A program made the position numbers and the translations under genes. A stretch of DNA of 60,767 bases from Mesostigma viride (Eukaryota > Streptophyta > Mesostigmatophyceae > Mesostigmatales > Mesostigmataceae): positions 1 to 60,767 of the forward strand of contig RPFO01000661.1 in NCBI GenBank assembly GCA_009746045.1, written 5' to 3'. A model generated the notes under the pieces. The model was not told the DNA's origin. It worked only from the letters and a program-made list of their open reading frames with translations, and ran no database searches. Below are positions 33,221 to 42,895 of this stretch, in pieces (the stretch's first letter is position 1; every line of letters begins with the position of its first letter).

Positions 33221-34255
33221 AGTTATTATAAATAGTGACGGAACCTTTTTGCCACTTGGGCAATTAGGTCCGTCACTATTTATCCGGCGAAAACCACTCG
33301 CCGGCATCTATTCCGCGTTAAGTTCACGTGAACGTGGCGCGGAATTGATGCCGGCGAGTGGTTTTCGCCGGATAAATAGTGACGGACCTAATTGCCCAAG
33401 TGGCAAAAAGGTTCCGTCACTATTTATAATAACTAAAACGTCGTAGTGTGGGGGCCGATATCTATCGTACCGCTAATGCCTACTGCAGTACCGAATCTCG
33501 CCTTAACGATATTCCAACCGGGCATTTTTCCCTTCTGGCACTTTCGTTTGGCCTTCTGGTATCAATTCCTTCCGGTATTCGGAAATACCCGTGTCACCAC
33601 AGGGATTCGAACCCCGACTTACGAGGTCTTAGTTATTATAAATAGTGACGGAACCTTTTTGCCACTTGGGCAATTAGGTCCGTCACTATTTATCCGGCGA
33701 AAACCACTCGCCGGCATCAATTCCGCGTTAAGTTCACGTGAACTTAACGCGGAATTGATGCCGGCGAGTGGTTTTCGCCGGATAAATAGTGACGGACCTA
33801 ATTGCCCAAGTGGCAAAAAGGTTCCGTCACTATTTATAATAACTAAGACCTCGTAAGTCGGGGGTTCGAATCCCTGTGGTGACACGGGTATTTCCGAATA
33901 CCGGAAGGAATTGATACCAGAAGGCCAAACGAAAGTGCCAGAAGGGAAAAATGCCCGGTTGGAATATCGTTAAGGCGAGATTCGGTACTGCAGTAGGCAT
34001 TAGCGGTACGATAGATATCGGCCCCCACACTACGACGTTTTAGTTATTATAAATAGTGACGGAACCTTTTTGCCACTTGGGCAATTAGGTCCGTCACTAT
34101 TTATCCGGCGAAAACCACTCGCCGGCATCAATTCCGCGCCACGTTCACGTGAACTTAACGCGGAATAGATGCCGGCGAGTGGTTTTCGCCGGATAAATAG
34201 TGACGGACCTAATTGCCCAAGTGGCAAAAAGGTTCCGTCACTATTTATAATAACT
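33221..34255. mobile_element. Nested foldback element inside Copia pol
   Basis: The 1035-bp insertion has a 5-bp duplication TCAAC (33216-33220 and 34256-34260). It is a palindrome of palindromes. Three copies of a roughly 213-bp hairpin unit lie at 33221-33433, about 33632-33844 and 34043-34255, each beginning AGTTATTATAAATAGTGACG and ending in its reverse complement. They are separated by one 198-bp spacer in opposite orientations. The spacer contains a tRNA T-arm-like sequence, GGTTCGAATCCCTGTGG. No gene is present, and frames through it are continuous with the pol fragments by chance. A non-autonomous foldback or MITE family is the likely class. Confidence 0.85.
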
Positions 34256-34389
34256 TCAACCTGTGCAGGGAGACTCTCAACCTTAAGTGGGAGACTCTCA
34301 ACCCGTGCAGGGAGCAAATCAACTTCTTCAGTGCCATCCAGAGTAATGGGGGGGTCACTCTTAGCCCCCTCCCTGGCGGACCCTAGCAA

Positions 34390-35497
34390 TTAAGCCCAGG
34401 GAAGGCTGAGCCTGTCAGGTTGGGTTGTTATGCCCCCCTTGGCCCGGCTTTGCCTACGCCAGCGAGGGCAGTCCTTACGGATGTGGCCCTGCTGTTGGCA
34501 GAAATAACATGTGATACGAGGTGTCCCAACCCCAGGTGGTCCCCGCTGGGACCCCACCCTGTTAAAATCAAATCTGGGACGCTGAGCCGCTGGCTGCTCC
34601 TGGGAAGGACCTCCACGACGCTTGAAGCCACTGAAGCCATTGGCCTGGAAGCCCCCACGCTTGGAAGGCCCTGACCTTGGTGGGCCATAACCGTTGGAGG
34701 GCTGCCCCCCCCATTGGTTGCCCTTGACCTTGGGCACACTGACCCCTGGTGCGGCTGCCCCCTCCACCTTTTCCTTCTCCTTCTGCTTCTCCCTGGCCTT
34801 GTCTGCCTCCTTCTTGCCTCCCACATACTTGCCCCTGAAATAATCCTTGATCTTGGCCACCATAGCAGCCCAGGCGGGTGCATGTACGCATGTGCACCTG
34901 CAGGTTATCCAAGGTGACCTCATCCAATCCCAGGCTACCTAGGAAATCATCCATGGCAATCTCATCTGACACTACATACCCCTTGCCAGCACAATTGTGC
35001 CTCAGCTCCTGAAAATCCTCAAATGCCTGCAGAATCAGGCCCTCAGCCTTGAAATCAATGTACTCCTTCTTCCAAAAGGAGCCATCACTAGCCCTCTTAT
35101 CATCTAGGAACACCTCAAACTCAGCTATAAAAACCTCCCAGGAATCTCCATCCTCAAACTTGTCATTTACATACTTCTGCACCCTCTTGGGACACTTAAG
35201 AAGGTACTGAGACATACACAGCACCTGCAGAGGATTGTTACCATTATACAAGCCCTTATATCCCTTAAGGTGCCTAATAGTGATATCCTTATCCTTAACA
35301 GTCCAGTGCTCCTTGAGACTGGGTAGCTGGTTAAGAATAGCAAAGCCCTCCTGGGCCTTGGCTCTGCGGGGCTGCTCTGCTGCTGCTGCTGCTGGACGAT
35401 TAAAATTCTGATTAAAATTCTGACCCCGCAGTACCCGTTCGTCGCGTATCTCGCCGTCTTCCAAACCCTGCATGGTCGCTGCGAATGCCGGTGACAA
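34390..35497 (-). pseudogene. Copia gag with zinc knuckle, frameshifted
   Basis: The frame from 35497 encodes a Copia gag-type protein. It has a Q/N/A-rich start, then a helical region containing LKGYKGLYNGNNPLQVLCMS and WEVFIAEFEVFLDD. Near 34890-34900 the frame shifts, and the rest continues in 34390-34923. That part has a Lys/Glu-rich segment, a Gly/Arg/Pro-rich region and the nucleocapsid zinc knuckle CYFCQQQGHIRKDC (CX2CX4HX4C). Gag packages the RNA in cytoplasmic particles. Pol begins directly after the gag stop in another frame. Confidence 0.85.
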
Positions 35498-35623
35498 CTG
35501 CCGATGCCGGTGCCGATGCCGAAGAAAGAATACAGCTGGGGAATTAATAAATTAATCCCTTAAGCTCTGGAACCAAGAAAAAAATTTTCCTGAATTAATT
35601 CACTGTTAATTATAACAGAAAAT

Positions 35624-36316
35624 TTAATCCAGCCGCATATCGTCGCGCGGATGCTGCAATACGTTATCCAAAATCTGCTGCACAATACCCGGATATAAAT
35701 CAGGAAGCCCCTCGTTATTTTCACCTGGCTCCTCAGCATTTGATTGCCGCTGGATCGAAGCAGCAACGTTTATGATACCGTCGACTGACGACGCCCACCC
35801 GTTGATGCTAATCGGAACTGCGACAGCCGGAAGAGTTGCCGAAATTCCAGACCACGCTGTCGCCAACGCCAGAACACCCAAGCCGTAGGTGCGAAGCGCC
35901 GAAATTACTTGAGCTTGTTCGCCTGATCCCGACGCTGCAAGCCTTCGGAAAATATGGGAATTTTCCGACAGGATTTCCAAATCTTGAGTAAGGTCGTCGA
36001 CGAACTGATGCAGATCGTTAGAAACTGGCGGCCGGCTGACGAGCGCTTGAGACAGCGAAGGTTGAGCAACACGCGAATGCAGCGCAGCAGTCGATGCCGT
36101 CCGTTGAACGTTGAAATTAAAGCCTGAAGACGACGGAGCCGATGCACGCTCTGGAGATGGCAGCCTCACGATATTCACGCGTGTTTCCTTCCCATATAAT
36201 GGAAAAACACCGTAAAATTTGCCGACACCAGAAATCAATGCCGTAATCAGCAGATTACGAACTCGATTGTAATTCGAGTTAAAGAAACTGTGGCTGAACT
36301 GTGGTTCAGCCTGCAC
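35624..36316 (-). CDS. Extra ORF between 5' LTR and gag, unknown
   Basis: A 230-codon frame fills the space between the 5' LTR and gag. It has no ATG at its start and opens at GTG/GCAG directly next to the LTR. The sequence TTAATCAGTGCAG resembles a splice acceptor, so it may be an exon. The protein has a hydrophobic central segment (LGVLALATAWSGISATLPAVAVPI) and a polar N-terminus. I recognise no family. Its first 45 bases recur at 21672-21718. A primer-binding-site-like TGGTTCCAGAGC lies downstream of it (about 35567-35578, minus strand). The ORF may therefore be a captured sequence inserted between LTR and primer site. Confidence 0.4.
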   Translation of the reverse strand: MQAEPQFSHSFFNSNYNRVRNLLITALISGVGKFYGVFPLYGKETRVNIVRLPSPERASAPSSSGFNFNVQRTASTAALHSRVAQPSLSQALVSRPPVSNDLHQFVDDLTQDLEILSENSHIFRRLAASGSGEQAQVISALRTYGLGVLALATAWSGISATLPAVAVPISINGWASSVDGIINVAASIQRQSNAEEPGENNEGLPDLYPGIVQQILDNVLQHPRDDMRLD

Positions 36317-36323
36317 TGATTAA

Positions 36324-36897
36324 TATCTACAGAGGAAGTAGTTATATTAATCAATAGGTTTACGTTGCTGGTTATGGCTACCAGCACAGAACGCACGAGG
36401 CACGTGAGAACCGTCGCCGAAGGTGCGAGGACACAGGTGCAGGGAAAGTGGTGCTACCAAGTGGCAGCGCCTGCTCGTTATATACTAATTGTGACGCAGT
36501 CACATCCAGATGACTGATAGGACAGATCATCTCACAATATTGCTGTCCTTCACTCTGGACCAGCAGATCTCGACTCGTTATCCATAAATAGTCACATCAG
36601 TGTCCTGTCGCACAAGTCCTGTCACTATTTGTTACGTCTAATCAATAGCATTGAATAGACCGCAGTGTCGGAGACTAAATGTCCTATCGTACACTGTGAC
36701 AAGACGTCGTATGCCACGCGTCACTTGAAGAACCACCGTAGAATCACTGAATCCAAGTAGAATGTAGTAGAACAGTATCTTGCTCATATCTCGAGCAATA
36801 CTCATCAGAATGAACCCGTTTCTGGATTGTAGTAACCGGAAGTAGAATCTCTACAAGCCAAGTAGCTTAGTAGAATAATATTGCTTGCCAGGCAATA
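36324..36897 (-). repeat. 5' LTR of the Copia-like element
   Basis: This is the direct-repeat partner of 28410-28983 and is upstream of gag on the minus strand. The near-identity of the two repeats points to recent insertion, although gag and pol carry frameshifts and an insertion. Confidence 0.75.
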
Positions 36898-36901
36898 TTA
36901 A

Positions 36902-38284
36902 CTTCGGGACCTGCTGGCGTCTGTACCGATTTGCGCACCAACTCTGCTGGTCTGAACTGAACTGAAAAATACTCTAGTCATAGGTCAAATATATACGTCC
37001 AGTGGCGTCAGAGGCCACTTACGCGGTCTCAGAGTGCACATGCTACCTGCTGCCGTCCGACCCGTGTCCGTGTTTTCAGAAGGGGCGAAACGTGCCGTTT
37101 CGACCGGTGTACCCCGACAAAACCCCCGACTAATTTAGTCGGGGTAGTTTAGTCGGGGTAGGTTTTTTCAGAAGGGGTCTAGTGATTCGATTAAGGTTTT
37201 TGTTGCTAGTGGCACTAGGCCACTTGTGGCGTTTTGAACTACAAAAACTTCCGTTGACTCGGCCAATGTAAGGCTTTAAGCCAATTAAAATTGGGCTTGG
37301 CACGGCCACGTGTGGCGGGCTGGCTTTCCAACCATTCAGGAAGATTGGAAGTAGAACGGCGGGGTCAGCGCGGCGCGGCGCCGTACTGGCTGAGTATACA
37401 GGGCGGGTCTCTGCCTGCCGGCCACCCGTGTAGATCCTCAGTTCGACGCATTTCGCCGCACTTGCTCGTTTGTGTTCGTACTTTTGCGTACTTTTTCGTA
37501 CTTTTTTATATCGTTGTCGCAATGACTCGGTCCCCATTCTCGACGATGGATTCGAGGATACTGTTGTCTCTAAGACACTGCTCCGAAGATGATGATTTTG
37601 ATTGGACAAGACTTTGGTTGATTCTTGTAATACAATTCTACCTAGCTCACTGCTCACTGCACCGGAAGTTTGAGCATTAACAGCTAGCCCAAAAGTTTGC
37701 GACAGTTATATCTGGAGCTCACAAACACAGGACATCGCAGAGTTTGGCTCCTGCCGCAATCTGCGCGTATGGACCCGTCTGCCAAAAGGCTCACCTGCCG
37801 ATGTAACGCAGGAAAACCCTCATAATATGGACGCCGTGGTTTGATGACCTTTTCGTGATTGCATGTGGTCGCAATGAAATTACGCTGAGCTCATTCGTTA
37901 AGCGGACTGTAAGTCGCGCCGCTGAGTGGCTGGAGCCGAAAGCCGTTCGAAAGAGTGTTTGCTAAATTTGTGCCAAGGCTGCGCGTTTTACATGCAAGCT
38001 TTAGTAAATATGTTGATTAGGGCCCGAATAATACAGATGGCTAGTAGGCGATATACATATCTGTTTTTTTATTACAGATCTGTACGTAAACTCCGATGTA
38101 ATGACTTTACGTCTTCGGGGGTCGAGGTGCAGGCCGTGTTCAGTACAGTACCTGGAAGCGAAATTCAGCCATGGCTACGAAAGCTAGAGGAATGTCAGCT
38201 AGCCGTATGACCTGCACACGAGGTAGTTAACAAATCGAGCCGAACTTAATCATGCATCTGAGCGAGCAGAATATTAATCGCAAA
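36902..38284. other. Intergenic host DNA, no gene recognised
   Basis: A small hairpin cluster of ACCCCGACTAA and TTAGTCGGGGT lies at about 37109-37160 and resembles the one at 21545-21640. It may be a shared repeat family. No supportable gene was found. GC content is clearly lower than in the sequence that starts at 38285. Confidence 0.45.
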
Positions 38285-38569
38285 CCAGCAACTACGTGAG
38301 CTACCCCCCAGAGCCTCTGCAGCCCCCAGTCCCCCTGGACCCCCTGGACCCCCTGGACCCCCTGGACCCCCTGGACCCCTTGGAGCCCCCGGTCCGAACA
38401 GAAGTCCTGTAATCTCCACCGCCGCCGTCGCCTGTCCCGGCCCTGGGAGGCGGCGAAGGGGCAAACGAGGGGGGAGAAGGTAATCCACCTCCGACCGGCG
38501 AGAGGGGCCGGAGAGGCCCCGCCAATTTCACTCGCCCCCCGCCCCGTCCCTCCCGATGGGCGACGCTTG

Positions 38570-38727
38570 CTTGGATTCTCTTGCACTACTTCTTTTTTAG
38601 ACTCTTTCAAAAATAATTATATGGGTAATGAAAAATTGCAAAGGGTATAGGCTATATATAGGGCTATATATACAGGAATAATATTTCCCGGGGTGGCTGA
38701 AAAAGAAGTCGTGCACGAGAATCCACT
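38570..38727. promoter_or_regulatory. AT-rich core between inverted 28-bp motifs
   Basis: TTGGATTCTCTTGCACTACT followed by TCTTTTTTAG (38571-38600) faces its inverted partner CTGAAAAAGAAGTCGTGCAC plus GAGAATCCA (38697-38725). Between them are about 95 bases of AT-rich DNA with ATATATAGGGCTATATATA. The same arrangement occurs in the other palindrome arm and at 52688-52838. Symmetric motifs around an easily melted core would suit a replication origin or a divergent promoter. No neighbouring gene decides between these. Confidence 0.55.
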
Positions 38728-38936
38728 CCACCTCCGATGGTCGGGGGCGGCGGGAGAGGTGGCGGCAGGTTCGCTCGCCCCCCGTCCCGGGTCCGTCGCG
38801 CCCCGAGTCTGGATGTGTTTGAAACGTCCTTTTCCCTCCTGGAGGGGCGGCGCGGGCGGGTGGGGGGTCGAGGGTGGATGAGAATGCGTGGTTTCGGTCG
38901 GGCTTCTTTTGGGCTCGGATCCGTTCTGGACAGTCT

Positions 38937-39311
38937 GCGTCCCGGCGCCCCCGGGGCCGGGGTTGGGAGGGGGTTGCGCTTGCCCCCCGGGACGGCCGCG
39001 TGGGTGGTCCGCTACCCTGGGCCCGGCGGGTGAGTGACGGATGCGAGTCTGGTGCCCGCGCCCCCCGGGCCGGGGTTGGGAGGGGGTTGCGCTTGCCCCC
39101 CGGGACGGCCGCGTGGGTGGTCCGCTACCCTGGGCCCGGCGGGTGAGTGACGGATGCGAGTCTGGTGCCCGCGCCCCCCGGGCCGGGGTTGGGAGGGGGT
39201 TGCGCTTGCCCCCGGGACGGCCGCGTGGGTGGTCCGCTACCCTGGGCCCGGCGGGTGAGTGACGGATGCGAGTCTGGTGCCCGCGCCCCCCGGGCCGGGG
39301 TTAAGAGGGGG
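38937..39311. repeat. 112-bp tandem repeat, left arm
   Basis: About 3.3 copies of a 112-113 bp GC-rich unit are present, containing GGGTGAGTGACGGATGCGAG and TTGCGCTTGCCCC. Unit starts marked by TGAGTGACGG are at 39031, 39144 and 39256. The mirror copy is at about 41884-42258. Gly/Pro/Arg-rich frames through it are not convincing genes. Confidence 0.9.
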
Positions 39312-39336
39312 CTGCGCTTACGGGGGAGGGAATAAA

Positions 39337-40265
39337 ATGTGGGGGTATGATAACAGCGGCGACGGGCGAGAAACGGAGATGGCAACCCCGGAGTTCTACG
39401 TGACGAACGACGCGGAGGACAAGTGGCGCCAGAGGGTGGGGTCTTCGGTGCAGACCTTCAACTCTGCCCTGCGGTACAAGTGCGCGAAGACGGGGAGGGG
39501 GTTCAAGCGTTTCCGCGAGTCGAAGGCCCGCGACATGTGGGACGGCAAGTGCGCCAAGTGCGCGACCCCGATCCGCTTCCACTCGTCGGAGGAGGTCCCC
39601 CGCATGGGGATCCTGGTGCGTTATCTGGTCCCGGACGGCGCGGGGCTGTCTCTGACCGAGTCGGCGACGGGCATGCCCCCGAGTGGAGGTGCGGGCGTTG
39701 CAGGGTGGGCCCTCTGGAATCGGAGTACGACGAGCTGAAGCACCTCAGGATGGAGGAGGAGTACCTGCGCGCCCGGAAGGGGCTGCCCATCCCGGACGAC
39801 TCCCCGCCCGTGCTGCCCTTCCCGGAGGCGGCACCGGCCGGGAAGCGGCCCAGGAGCCCTTGCCAGCATTACGGGGAGTGCCCCCCCGATGTCGACCCCG
39901 CGGTGTGGTCGCACGTGAAGAAAGCGTTCTACGGCGTCCAGTCGAGGGTGAAGAGCGACCTGCCCCTGAGCTGGCAGTCCACGCCCCACGGGGAGCGAGA
40001 CCTGTCCCCGCGCCTGCTGGAGGCCGTCAGGAAACTGGAGAGCCAGGAGTGGCACTGCGGCCACTGCGAGGGGCGGATGTCGCTGGACTCCCCTGAGCTC
40101 GCCCCGTCCCCCGACAAGACGGACACGTTCGACAGGACGTACTTCCCCGACAACTACAGGTGGCTGCACGCGGGGTGCAACCGGGCCAAAGCCGTGGACG
40201 ACTCCATAGACCAGTGCAGGCGCAGGATGGCGGAGTACGAGAAGCTGCCGGACCCCGTGGAATGA
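39337..40265 (+). pseudogene. HNH-like zinc nuclease, left arm copy
   Basis: The start is at ATG 39337, after AATAAA; ATG 39379 is an alternative. The N-terminal half has a YKCAKTG and KCAKCATP zinc ribbon and WRCGRC. The C-terminal half has WHCGHCEGRMSLD, SPDKTDTFDRTYFPDNYRW and HAGCNRAK, which matches the CxxC...D...N...CN..K pattern of HNH endonucleases. A C run near 39676 has five bases, where the mirror copy has six, and this shifts the frame after residue 113. From there to the stop the reading is open in the other frame. An AATAAA follows the stop at about 40280. Function is inferred from motif pattern only. Confidence 0.7.
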
Positions 40266-40349
40266 TAAACGCCGTATGCTAATAAAGACACCCCTCGTCC
40301 AATGCCACGTGTCACCTCATCGCTAGACAGTCCCAAAGCAAAAAGGGCC

Positions 40350-40476
40350 GGGTTCGCCAGCACAAGGGGCTGGTTTCAAACAGGGTGGGCCAGCATAAGG
40401 GGCTGGTTTCAAACAGGGTTCGCCAGCATAAGGGGCTGGTTTCAAACAGGGTGGGCCGGGTTTGACAGCATAAGGG
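40350..40476. repeat. 33-bp tandem repeat near palindrome centre
   Basis: Four units of about 33 bp contain CCAGCATAAGGGGCTGGTTT and CAAACAGGG. The two spellings alternate GTTCGCCAGC and GTGGGCCAGC. They lie 120-250 bp from the palindrome centre; the mirror copy is at 40720-40846. Tandem repeats close to a terminal hairpin are a known feature of several large DNA virus telomeres. Confidence 0.9.
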
Positions 40477-40719
40477 CCGGTGCGGTTACTGGAAAAAATA
40501 TCTAACCCCATGGTATAGGATATACCTGAGAGTCTAGGCCCCTACCGGCCCTGTCCAGGGCCTGCCATGGGACATGTCCCCGGGACTGATCAGAAACGTT
40601 TCTGATCAGTCCCGGGGACATGTCCCATGGCAGGCCCTGGACAGGGCCGGTAGGGGCCTAGACTCTCAGGTATATCCTATACCATGGGGTTAGATATTTT
40701 TTCCAGTAACCGCACCGGC

Positions 40720-40846
40720 CCTTATGCTGTCAAACCCGGCCCACCCTGTTTGAAACCAGCCCCTTATGCTGGCGAACCCTGTTTGAAACCAGCCCCTTAT
40801 GCTGGCCCACCCTGTTTGAAACCAGCCCCTTGTGCTGGCGAACCCG
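40720..40846. repeat. 33-bp tandem repeat, right arm
   Basis: Mirror copy of the array at 40350-40476, with the same four units in reverse orientation. Confidence 0.9.
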
Positions 40847-40929
40847 GCCCTTTTTGCTTTGGGACTGTCTAGCGATGAGGTGACACGTGGCATTGGACGA
40901 GGGGTGTCTTTATTAGCATACGGCGTTTA

Positions 40930-41858
40930 TCATTCCACGGGGTCCGGCAGCTTCTCGTACTCCGCCATCCTGCGCCTGCACTGGTCTATGGAGTCGTCCA
41001 CGGCTTTGGCCCGGTTGCACCCCGCGTGCAGCCACCTGTAGTTGTCGGGGAAGTACGTCCTGTCGAACGTGTCCGTCTTGTCGGGGGACGGGGCGAGCTC
41101 AGGGGAGTCCAGCGACATCCGCCCCTCGCAGTGGCCGCAGTGCCACTCCTGGCTCTCCAGTTTCCTGACGGCCTCCAGCAGGCGCGGGGACAGGTCTCGC
41201 TCCCCGTGGGGCGTGGACTGCCAGCTCAGGGGCAGGTCGCTCTTCACCCTCGACTGGACGCCGTAGAACGCTTTCTTCACGTGCGACCACACCGCGGGGT
41301 CGACATCGGGGGGCACTCCCCGTAATGCTGGCAAGGGCTCCTGGGCCGCTTCCCGGCCGGTGCCGCCTCCGGGAAGGGCAGCACGGGCGGGGAGTCGTCC
41401 GGGATGGGCAGCCCCTTCCGGGCGCGCAGGTACTCCTCCTCCATCCTGAGGTGCTTCAGCTCGTCGTACTCCGATTCCAGAGGGCCCACCCTGCAACGCC
41501 CGCACCTCCACTCGGGGGGCATGCCCGTCGCCGACTCGGTCAGAGACAGCCCCGCGCCGTCCGGGACCAGATAACGCACCAGGATCCCCATGCGGGGGAC
41601 CTCCTCCGACGAGTGGAAGCGGATCGGGGTCGCGCACTTGGCGCACTTGCCGTCCCACATGTCGCGGGCCTTCGACTCGCGGAAACGCTTGAACCCCCTC
41701 CCCGTCTTCGCGCACTTGTACCGCAGGGCAGAGTTGAAGGTCTGCACCGAAGACCCCACCCTCTGGCGCCACTTGTCCTCCGCGTCGTTCGTCACGTAGA
41801 ACTCCGGGGTTGCCATCTCCGTTTCTCGCCCGTCGCCGCTGTTATCATACCCCCACAT
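40930..41858 (-). pseudogene. HNH-like zinc nuclease, right arm copy
   Basis: This is the mirror copy of the gene at 39337-40265. It is open across the first C run (six bases), but shifts frame at a later run near 41307-41312, where it has six Cs and the left copy seven. The HNH part (CGHC, FPDNYRW, HAGCNRAK) then continues in the alternative frame to a stop at 40930. Each arm is thus broken at a different homopolymer, and each has the intact length where the other fails. Confidence 0.7.
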
Positions 41859-41883
41859 TTTATTCCCTCCCCCGTAAGCGCAG

Positions 41884-42258
41884 CCCCCTCTTAACCCCGG
41901 CCCGGGGGGCGCGGGCACCAGACTCGCATCCGTCACTCACCCGCCGGGCCCAGGGTAGCGGACCACCCACGCGGCCGTCCCGGGGGGCAAGCGCAACCCC
42001 CTCCCAACCCCGGCCCGGGGGGCGCGGGCACCAGACTCGCATCCGTCACTCACCCGCCGGGCCCAGGGTAGCGGACCACCCACGCGGCCGTCCCGGGGGG
42101 CAAGCGCAACCCCCTCCCAACCCCGGCCCGGGGGGCGCGGGCACCAGACTCGCATCCGTCACTCACCCGCCGGGCCCAGGGTAGCGGACCACCCACGCGG
42201 CCGTCCCGGGGGGCAAGCGCAACCCCCTCCCAACCCCGGCCCCGGGGGCGCCGGGACG
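41884..42258. repeat. 112-bp tandem repeat, right arm
   Basis: Mirror copy of 38937-39311. All three full units here have six Gs in CCCGGGGGG, while one left-arm unit has five. Confidence 0.9.
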
Positions 42259-42468
42259 CAGACTGTCCAGAACGGATCCGAGCCCAAAAGAAGCCCGACC
42301 GAAACCACGCATTCTCATCCACCCTCGACCCCCCACCCGCCCGCGCCGCCCCTCCAGGAGGGAAAAGGACGTTTCAAACACATCCAGACTCGGGGCGCGA
42401 CGGACCCGGGACGGGGGGCGAGCGAACCTGCCGCCACCTCTCCCGCCGCCCCCGACCATCGGAGGTGG

Positions 42469-42627
42469 AGTGGATTCTCGTGCACGACTTCTTTTTCAGC
42501 CACCCCGGGAAATATTATTCCTGTATATATAGCCCTATATATAGCCTATACCCTTTGCAATTTTTCATTACCCATATAATTATTTTTGAAAGAGTCTAAA
42601 AAAGAAGTAGTGCAAGAGAATCCAAGC
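42469..42627. promoter_or_regulatory. AT-rich core, inverted motifs, right arm
   Basis: Mirror copy of 38570-38727. GTGGATTCTCGTGCACGACT and TCTTTTTCAG face CTAAAAAAGAAGTAGTGCAA and GAGAATCCAA across an AT-rich core. Confidence 0.55.
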
Positions 42628-42895
42628 AAGCGTCGCCCATCGGGAGGGACGGGGCGGGGGGCGAGTGAAATTGGCGGGGCCTCTCCGGCCCCTCTCGCCG
42701 GTCGGAGGTGGATTACCTTCTCCCCCCTCGTTTGCCCCTTCGCCGCCTCCCAGGGCCGGGACAGGCGACGGCGGCGGTGGAGATTACAGGACTTCTGTTC
42801 GGACCGGGGGCTCCAAGGGGTCCAGGGGGTCCAGGGGGTCCAGGGGGTCCAGGGGGTCCAGGGGGACTGGGGGCTGCAGAGGCTCTGGGGGGGTA

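Larger units (their letters stand above)
28406..36901 (-). mobile_element. Copia-like LTR retrotransposon
   Basis: Two 574-bp direct repeats (28410-28983 and 36324-36897) that differ by one base as read by eye flank gag and pol on the minus strand. TTAA borders each repeat on both sides; it could be part of the LTR or a target sequence. A purine-rich tract (AAAAGAGAAGAAAGGG) sits directly before the 3' LTR and is repeated 50 bp upstream. The repeat has a TATATAA box in the same orientation as the genes. Pol is split by a 1035-bp foldback insertion, and gag and RT each have a frameshift. No clear 5-bp target duplication outside the TTAA is visible. Confidence 0.8.

Noticed and set aside
33845-33900. 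Complete tRNA gene in the foldback spacer
   Set aside because: Only a T-arm-like segment is present; no anticodon arm, D arm or matching acceptor stem was found.
28410-36897. The two 574-bp repeats as independent TTAA-targeting MITEs
   Set aside because: TTAA on all four edges suggested this, but the polypurine tract beside one copy, the gag/pol genes between them and the matching TATA orientation fit LTRs better; not fully excluded.
37130-37657. 175-codon minus-strand frame in host DNA before the palindrome
   Set aside because: No motifs, crosses a small inverted repeat, and composition is like the surrounding non-coding DNA.
38227-39262. Collagen-like and Gly/Pro-rich proteins in the palindrome arms (and mirror frames)
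   Set aside because: They arise from the 9-bp and 112-bp repeats, differ between frames, and have no supporting start or motif.
39621-40169. 182-codon minus-strand frame opposite the HNH-like gene
   Set aside because: Antisense shadow of a gene with zinc and HNH motifs.
40350-40476. CRISPR-like array near the palindrome centre
   Set aside because: The 33-bp units are contiguous with no unique spacers, and the context is eukaryotic or viral; it is a plain tandem repeat.
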